A DNA stretch of 64,000 nt from Actinoallomurus iriomotensis (GTDB lineage: Bacteria > Actinomycetota > Actinomycetes > Streptosporangiales > Streptosporangiaceae): assembly GCF_030269445.1 (NCBI RefSeq), contig NZ_BSTJ01000009.1, forward strand, positions 496,001 through 560,000, given 5' to 3'. The translations under genes were made by a program, and so were the position numbers. A model generated the notes under the pieces. That model was not told the origin of the DNA, did no database searches, and saw only the letters and a list, made by a program, of their open reading frames with translations. Each line of letters opens with the position of its first letter. Position 1 is the first letter of the stretch. Of the stretch, positions 60,514 to 64,000 are shown one piece after another.

Positions 60514-61656
60514 TCACCAGAACGGGTCCGGGTGCGCGGGGGCGCGGTTCCCCACGCGGTCGTAGATCGCGCGCAGCCACGGCGCGCGGACCTCGGGCAG
60601 CCGCGCCAGCGTGCGGAGGAAGACTCTCCGGTCGGGCCGGAAGCGCATGGACGGCAGCAACGGGGGCGGGTCGTCGCGCCAGGCGTCATCGGGCCACCGC
60701 CCCGCCCCGGGAACAGGTCTGCGGTCGTGGTGGCGGGCGAGATACGCCCAGACCTCGGCGGCCAGCGGCACTGTCTCCCCCGCGTACGGCCATGTCTCAC
60801 CGGTCCGCGGATGCCGGGGGACGAGCGCGATGTCGGCGTCGGTGGACCGGCCCGGTCCGGCCAGAGCCAGGTTCCTCGCCGGCGGCCCCGGCGGGAGCAG
60901 CGCGTCGAGCGCCGGGCCGAACGTCTCGGCGACCAGCCCGTCCGGGAGGTTCACCCGTACGCCCGCCGACACCGCCAGCAGGTGGGCCAGGGCCGCCGAG
61001 ACCGCCACATCCCACAGCGGGCTCCACATCCCGGACGACTCGAGCGGCGGCACGCCCTCCGGCAGGGCGTGCCAGTCGGCCGCCCGATGGGGAGGGTCGT
61101 CGCCGGTGAGGCGTCGCACGGCCAGTGGATCCAGCCACACCGCCTGCCAGTACGAACAGTCGTCGACGCGGGTCGCCACCGCCCGCCCGCACCGCACACA
61201 CGCGAGGTTCGGGCCGTCCCGGCCGTCCAGCCCCAGGCAGCCGTCGCCGCGGTCCGGGACGAAGGCCGTGCCGCGGACGTCACCCGGTGCGATCACGACG
61301 GCTCCCCGCGGCCCGTACGACAGGGAGCACACCGGCGCGTACACGCCGCGGGCCCCCGCCTCGTCGGCGCCCACCTCGTCCCACGGCCGCCACGGCGGCC
61401 CGAAGGGCTCCGGATCCACCGCGAACGTTCCGGGCTCCATGAGCGGAGGCAGGAACTGATGGCCGTACGTGTGGTGCGCGTTGACGGGAAGCGCGACCCG
61501 CGACACCGGCGCGGTCAGCGCGGCACCGCATCCGGCGCACCCGAACACGACCGTCGCCGCCGCACCCTCCCGCCCGTCATCCAGGTCACCCGATCGCCGT
61601 ACCGCGTCCACTGCGTCGCCCCCGCCCGGCCTCTCCGCGCATCCGGTTCCGGCCAT
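60514..61656 (-). CDS. Hypothetical protein with two CxxC pairs
   Basis: 380 residues. FGCAGCGAALT near 38-48 and LACVRCGRAVATRVDDC near 150 supply two separated CxxC pairs that could form one zinc ribbon, with another Cys in the second group. The rest is Pro/Trp-rich soluble sequence with no catalytic motif I recognise. ATG 61656 is used; GTG 61665 is possible. It is divergent from the carboxypeptidase gene across 41 bp and lies 88 bp upstream of the MFS start on the same strand. Confidence 0.6.
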   Translation of the reverse strand: MAGTGCAERPGGGDAVDAVRRSGDLDDGREGAAATVVFGCAGCGAALTAPVSRVALPVNAHHTYGHQFLPPLMEPGTFAVDPEPFGPPWRPWDEVGADEAGARGVYAPVCSLSYGPRGAVVIAPGDVRGTAFVPDRGDGCLGLDGRDGPNLACVRCGRAVATRVDDCSYWQAVWLDPLAVRRLTGDDPPHRAADWHALPEGVPPLESSGMWSPLWDVAVSAALAHLLAVSAGVRVNLPDGLVAETFGPALDALLPPGPPARNLALAGPGRSTDADIALVPRHPRTGETWPYAGETVPLAAEVWAYLARHHDRRPVPGAGRWPDDAWRDDPPPLLPSMRFRPDRRVFLRTLARLPEVRAPWLRAIYDRVGNRAPAHPDPFW

Positions 61657-61673
61657 CGCCGCCACTGTTCGGT

Positions 61674-61689
61674 AAAGATCTTTTACTAT
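61674..61689 (+). promoter_or_regulatory. Palindrome and -10 box in the carboxypeptidase promoter
   Basis: AAAGATCTTT (61674-61683) is a perfect 10-bp palindrome, followed at once by TACTAT (61684-61689), a good -10 ending 8 nt before ATG 61698. A protein bound to the palindrome would overlap the promoter. Confidence 0.45.
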
Positions 61690-61697
61690 CGTCCGTC

Positions 61698-63236
61698 ATG
61701 CGACGATCAACCGGATTGGCCCTGTTGCTCGCAGGAGGGGTGATCGCCGGTTCCGGCGTCGCCGTTCCGGCTCAGGCCGCCGTCGGCTCGGCCCCGACGC
61801 GCGCGGCCGCCCCCGGCGATCTGAAGACCGACATCGACCGGATCCTGTCCGACAGCCGCCTGAGCGGCGCGACCGCCGGCGTGACCGTGCGGGACGCCCG
61901 TACCGGCGCGGTCCTGTACTCCCACGACGCCGACACGCGCGTCGTCCCGGCCTCCAACAACAAGATCGAGACGTCCGCCGCGGCGTTCGGGATCCTCGGC
62001 ACCGGCTACCGGTTCCGTACGGACGTCTCCACGCGCGGCGGCACGCTCTACCTCAAGGGCACCGGCGACCCGACGCTGGGCGCGGCCGCGTACGACCGGC
62101 TCGCCGCGGAGGTCGCGGCCAAGGGCATCAAGACGGTCAAGGGCGGCCTGGTCGCCGACGACAGCTGGTTCGAGGGCCCGCGGCTCGGACCCGACTGGGA
62201 CCCGACCGACTTCCCCTACTACTACGCCGCCGAGATCTCCGCGCTGACCGTCGCCCCGGACGACGTCTTCGACGTGGGCACGGTCGACGTCGTCGTCACG
62301 CCGACCACGCCCGGCCGGCCGCCGAAGGTCTCGCTCAGCCCCGAGACGGGCGCCGTCACGATCGATGACAAGGCGACCACGGGCGCGCCCGGTTCGGCCT
62401 CGACGGTCTCGGTGGACCGTACGGTCGGCACCAACACGATCGTGGTCAGCGGTTCCATCCCCGCGGACGGCACGTTCGACGACCTGGCCACCGTGCCGGA
62501 CCCCGCGCTGTACGCCGCGGACGTGTTCCGGCGGGCGCTGAAGGCCCACGGCGTGACGGTCGAGGGCGACACGACGCACGGCACGACGCCGAAGGGCGCC
62601 AGAGTCGTCACGACGCGGCGGTCGATCCCGCTGTCGCGGATCGCCACCCCGTACCTGAAGCTGAGCAACAACATGATTGCCGAGACCCTCGTCAAGGAGA
62701 TCGGCCACAAGGTCACCGGGCACGGGAGCTGGACCGCGGGCCTGCCGGTGGTCGCCAAGTACCTCAAGTCGCTCGGGGTGGACACCTCGCAGGTCAAGCA
62801 GACCGACGGTTCGGGGCTCGGCCACACGAACTACACGACGGCCACCCAGATCAGCAACGTGCTGCGAGCCGCGCAGCGCAAGAGCTGGTTCCCGGTCTTC
62901 TACAACGCGCTCCCGATCGCCGGACAGCCCGACGAACTCGTGGGCGGCACGCTCCGCTCGCGGATGGCCGGCACCCCGGCGGCCGGCGACGTACACGCCA
63001 AGACCGGCACGCTGACCGGCGTCAGCGCGCTGTCGGGATACGTGAAGGACCCGGACGGCCGGCCGCTGATCTTCTCCATCGTCTTCAACGGCTACAAGGG
63101 CGGTGCTCCCACCGACCTCCAGGACAGGATCGCCGTCCGGCTCGCCGGCGGCCCGTCCGCGGCGACCTCCGCCGTACGGTCCACCGCGCGCTCCTCGGCG
63201 CAGAACCTCGAGTGCTCCTGGACGCACTCCTGCTGA
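61698..63236 (+). CDS. dacB: D-alanyl-D-alanine carboxypeptidase/endopeptidase, PBP4 (S13) family
   Basis: 512 residues, secreted: signal peptide with hydrophobic 6-22 and cleavage near AQAA (25-28). The penicillin-binding motifs are in order: SxxK as SNNK (86-89), SxN as SNN in KLSNNMIAE (about 323), KTG in HAKTGTLTG (about 436). The large insert between SxxK and SxN is the normal S13 domain II/III. The C-terminus ends with two cysteines (LECSWTHSC), perhaps a disulphide. It trims or cleaves peptidoglycan stem peptides outside the membrane. Confidence 0.93.
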   Translation: MRRSTGLALLLAGGVIAGSGVAVPAQAAVGSAPTRAAAPGDLKTDIDRILSDSRLSGATAGVTVRDARTGAVLYSHDADTRVVPASNNKIETSAAAFGILGTGYRFRTDVSTRGGTLYLKGTGDPTLGAAAYDRLAAEVAAKGIKTVKGGLVADDSWFEGPRLGPDWDPTDFPYYYAAEISALTVAPDDVFDVGTVDVVVTPTTPGRPPKVSLSPETGAVTIDDKATTGAPGSASTVSVDRTVGTNTIVVSGSIPADGTFDDLATVPDPALYAADVFRRALKAHGVTVEGDTTHGTTPKGARVVTTRRSIPLSRIATPYLKLSNNMIAETLVKEIGHKVTGHGSWTAGLPVVAKYLKSLGVDTSQVKQTDGSGLGHTNYTTATQISNVLRAAQRKSWFPVFYNALPIAGQPDELVGGTLRSRMAGTPAAGDVHAKTGTLTGVSALSGYVKDPDGRPLIFSIVFNGYKGGAPTDLQDRIAVRLAGGPSAATSAVRSTARSSAQNLECSWTHSC

Positions 63237-63249
63237 CACGCCACCCGAG

Positions 63250-63276
63250 AACCGCCCCGTCTCGTACGGGGCGGTT
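63250..63276. terminator. Bidirectional terminator
   Basis: AACCGCCCCGT (63250-63260), loop CTCGT, ACGGGGCGGTT (63266-63276), followed by TCTTAT; outer CACCCGA/TCGGGTG bases extend the stem. It lies between the converging dacB and map genes. Confidence 0.9.
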
Positions 63277-63278
63277 TC

Positions 63279-64000
63279 TTATCGGGTGAGGATTTCCGGG
63301 CCGTCCGCGGTGATAGCGACGGTGTGCTCGAAGTGGGCGGCGCGGCTGCCGTCGGCGGTGGCCACCGACCAGCCGTCGGCGAGCGTACGGCCCTCGTCGC
63401 CGCCGCTCTCGATGAGCATCGGCTCGATCGCGATCACCAGGCCCTCGCGGAGCTTCATGCCGCGCCCGGGCCGCCCGGTGTTGGCCACGTGCGGGTCCTC
63501 GTGCATGGCGGTGCCGATGCCGTGGCCGCCGCAGCCCTCGAGCAGCCCGTACGGCCGGGCGGTGCTCTCCACCGCGTACGAGACGTCGCCGAGCCGCCCG
63601 CCGGGTACGGCCGCCGCGATCGCCGCCGTCAGGGCCTCGCGGGTGACCTTCATGAGGCGTTCGGCGGCGTCGTCCACCTCGCCGACGGGCACGGTCACCG
63701 CGGCGTCGCCGTGGTAGCCGCCGACGATCGCGCCGCAGTCGATCGACAGGATGTCGCCGTCCTTGAGCCGCCGTCCGGTGGGGATGCCGTGCACGATCAC
63801 GTCGTTGACCGACAGGCAGAGCGTCGCCGGATACGGGGGTTCGGCCCACTGGGGGCGGTAGCCGAGAAACGAGGACTCGGCCCCGTGTTCCTTGATGCAG
63901 GCGGCGCCGATGGCCTCGAGCTCGGCCAGGCTGATGCCCGGCTCGACCGCGTCGGCCACGCGCCGCAGGGTCACGCCCACCACGTGTCCCGCCGCCCGCA
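63279..64000 (-). CDS. map: Type I methionine aminopeptidase (5' end outside window)
   Basis: At least 240 residues; the frame stays open to the right edge, where RAAGHVVGVTLRRVADAVEPG matches the usual REAGRVVA-type helix about ten residues into the protein, so the GTG at 63983 is internal. All ligands are seen: Asp in LSIDCGAI and HGDAAVTV, His in AMHEDPHVANTG, Glu in AIEPML and HFEHTVAIT. This has the canonical IEP motif and is therefore the better candidate for the housekeeping enzyme that removes N-terminal Met, compared with the paralogue at 56873-57655. Confidence 0.93.
   Translation of the reverse strand, partial: RAAGHVVGVTLRRVADAVEPGISLAELEAIGAACIKEHGAESSFLGYRPQWAEPPYPATLCLSVNDVIVHGIPTGRRLKDGDILSIDCGAIVGGYHGDAAVTVPVGEVDDAAERLMKVTREALTAAIAAAVPGGRLGDVSYAVESTARPYGLLEGCGGHGIGTAMHEDPHVANTGRPGRGMKLREGLVIAIEPMLIESGGDEGRTLADGWSVATADGSRAAHFEHTVAITADGPEILTR

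Noticed and set aside
1-64000. tRNA, rRNA, CRISPR, transposase or integrase
   Set aside because: None was found on reading: no tRNA T-loop/CCA patterns, no spaced direct repeats, and no transposase or recombinase motifs in any translated frame.

Overview
The window is very GC-rich, densely coded actinomycete chromosome. It uses many GTG and some TTG starts, has many ATGA/GTGA stop-start overlaps, and carries an AfsR/SARP-type regulator, DesK-type two-component pairs, an ESX-like polymorphic toxin and a KorAB/second-Nuo locus. Together these suggest a Streptosporangiales or Streptomyces-like organism; Actinomadura or Actinoallomurus-type is a guess, because no rRNA or other marker gene lies here. 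I see no tRNA, rRNA, insertion sequence, integrase or CRISPR array. At least ten genes appear to be leaderless, with a TANNNT box ending 6-7 nt before the start codon.

Layout. 1-8.5 kb: the end of a PD40 propeller protein; an XRE regulator divergent from ilvD across a 19-bp palindrome; a DUF523 protein; a quinone-reductase-like gene behind a SoxR/MerR-type promoter; a 14-helix MFS exporter; a DUF1707 protein; a secreted L,D-transpeptidase. 8.5-13.3 kb: an arylamine N-acetyltransferase, then a polymorphic toxin with an ADP-ribosyltransferase-like C-terminus, a probable leader peptide in front of it and a candidate immunity gene behind it. 13.4-15.8 kb: a histidine kinase/response regulator pair joined by an unusual overlapping mini-ORF, and an RDD protein. 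15.8-19.6 kb: a split FluG-like set (glutamine-synthetase-like enzyme, TIM-barrel amidohydrolase, M20 amidohydrolase).

19.7-22.7 kb holds the most striking locus: an EACC1-like gene overlapping a caspase-NACHT fusion, a two-gene conflict or cell-death cassette. 22.7-25.7 kb: GNAT, HD, VOC and methyltransferase genes, with a VOC stub. 25.8-31.7 kb: a repeat-rich membrane protein, a SARP fused to a membrane/helix-hairpin-helix module, and a variant PRPP synthetase. 31.7-35.3 kb: an ABC permease and an alpha/beta-hydrolase-ABC-ATPase fusion, separated by two in-frame 69-bp repeats related to the mini-ORF at 14.6 kb.

35.5-41 kb: an orphan SecD-head-like protein, a second XRE regulator divergent from an aldo/keto reductase, and korAB. 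43-56 kb: a ten-gene complex-I-like set (nuoA,B,C,H,I,J,K,L,M,N) without nuoD, E, F or G, split by a four-gene antiparallel block. Because korAB makes reduced ferredoxin, a ferredoxin-fed proton pump is the natural hypothesis. 56-64 kb: an HtpX-like protease, two methionine aminopeptidases (one running off the right end), an epoxide hydrolase, an MFS transporter, a CxxC protein and a secreted PBP4-type carboxypeptidase.
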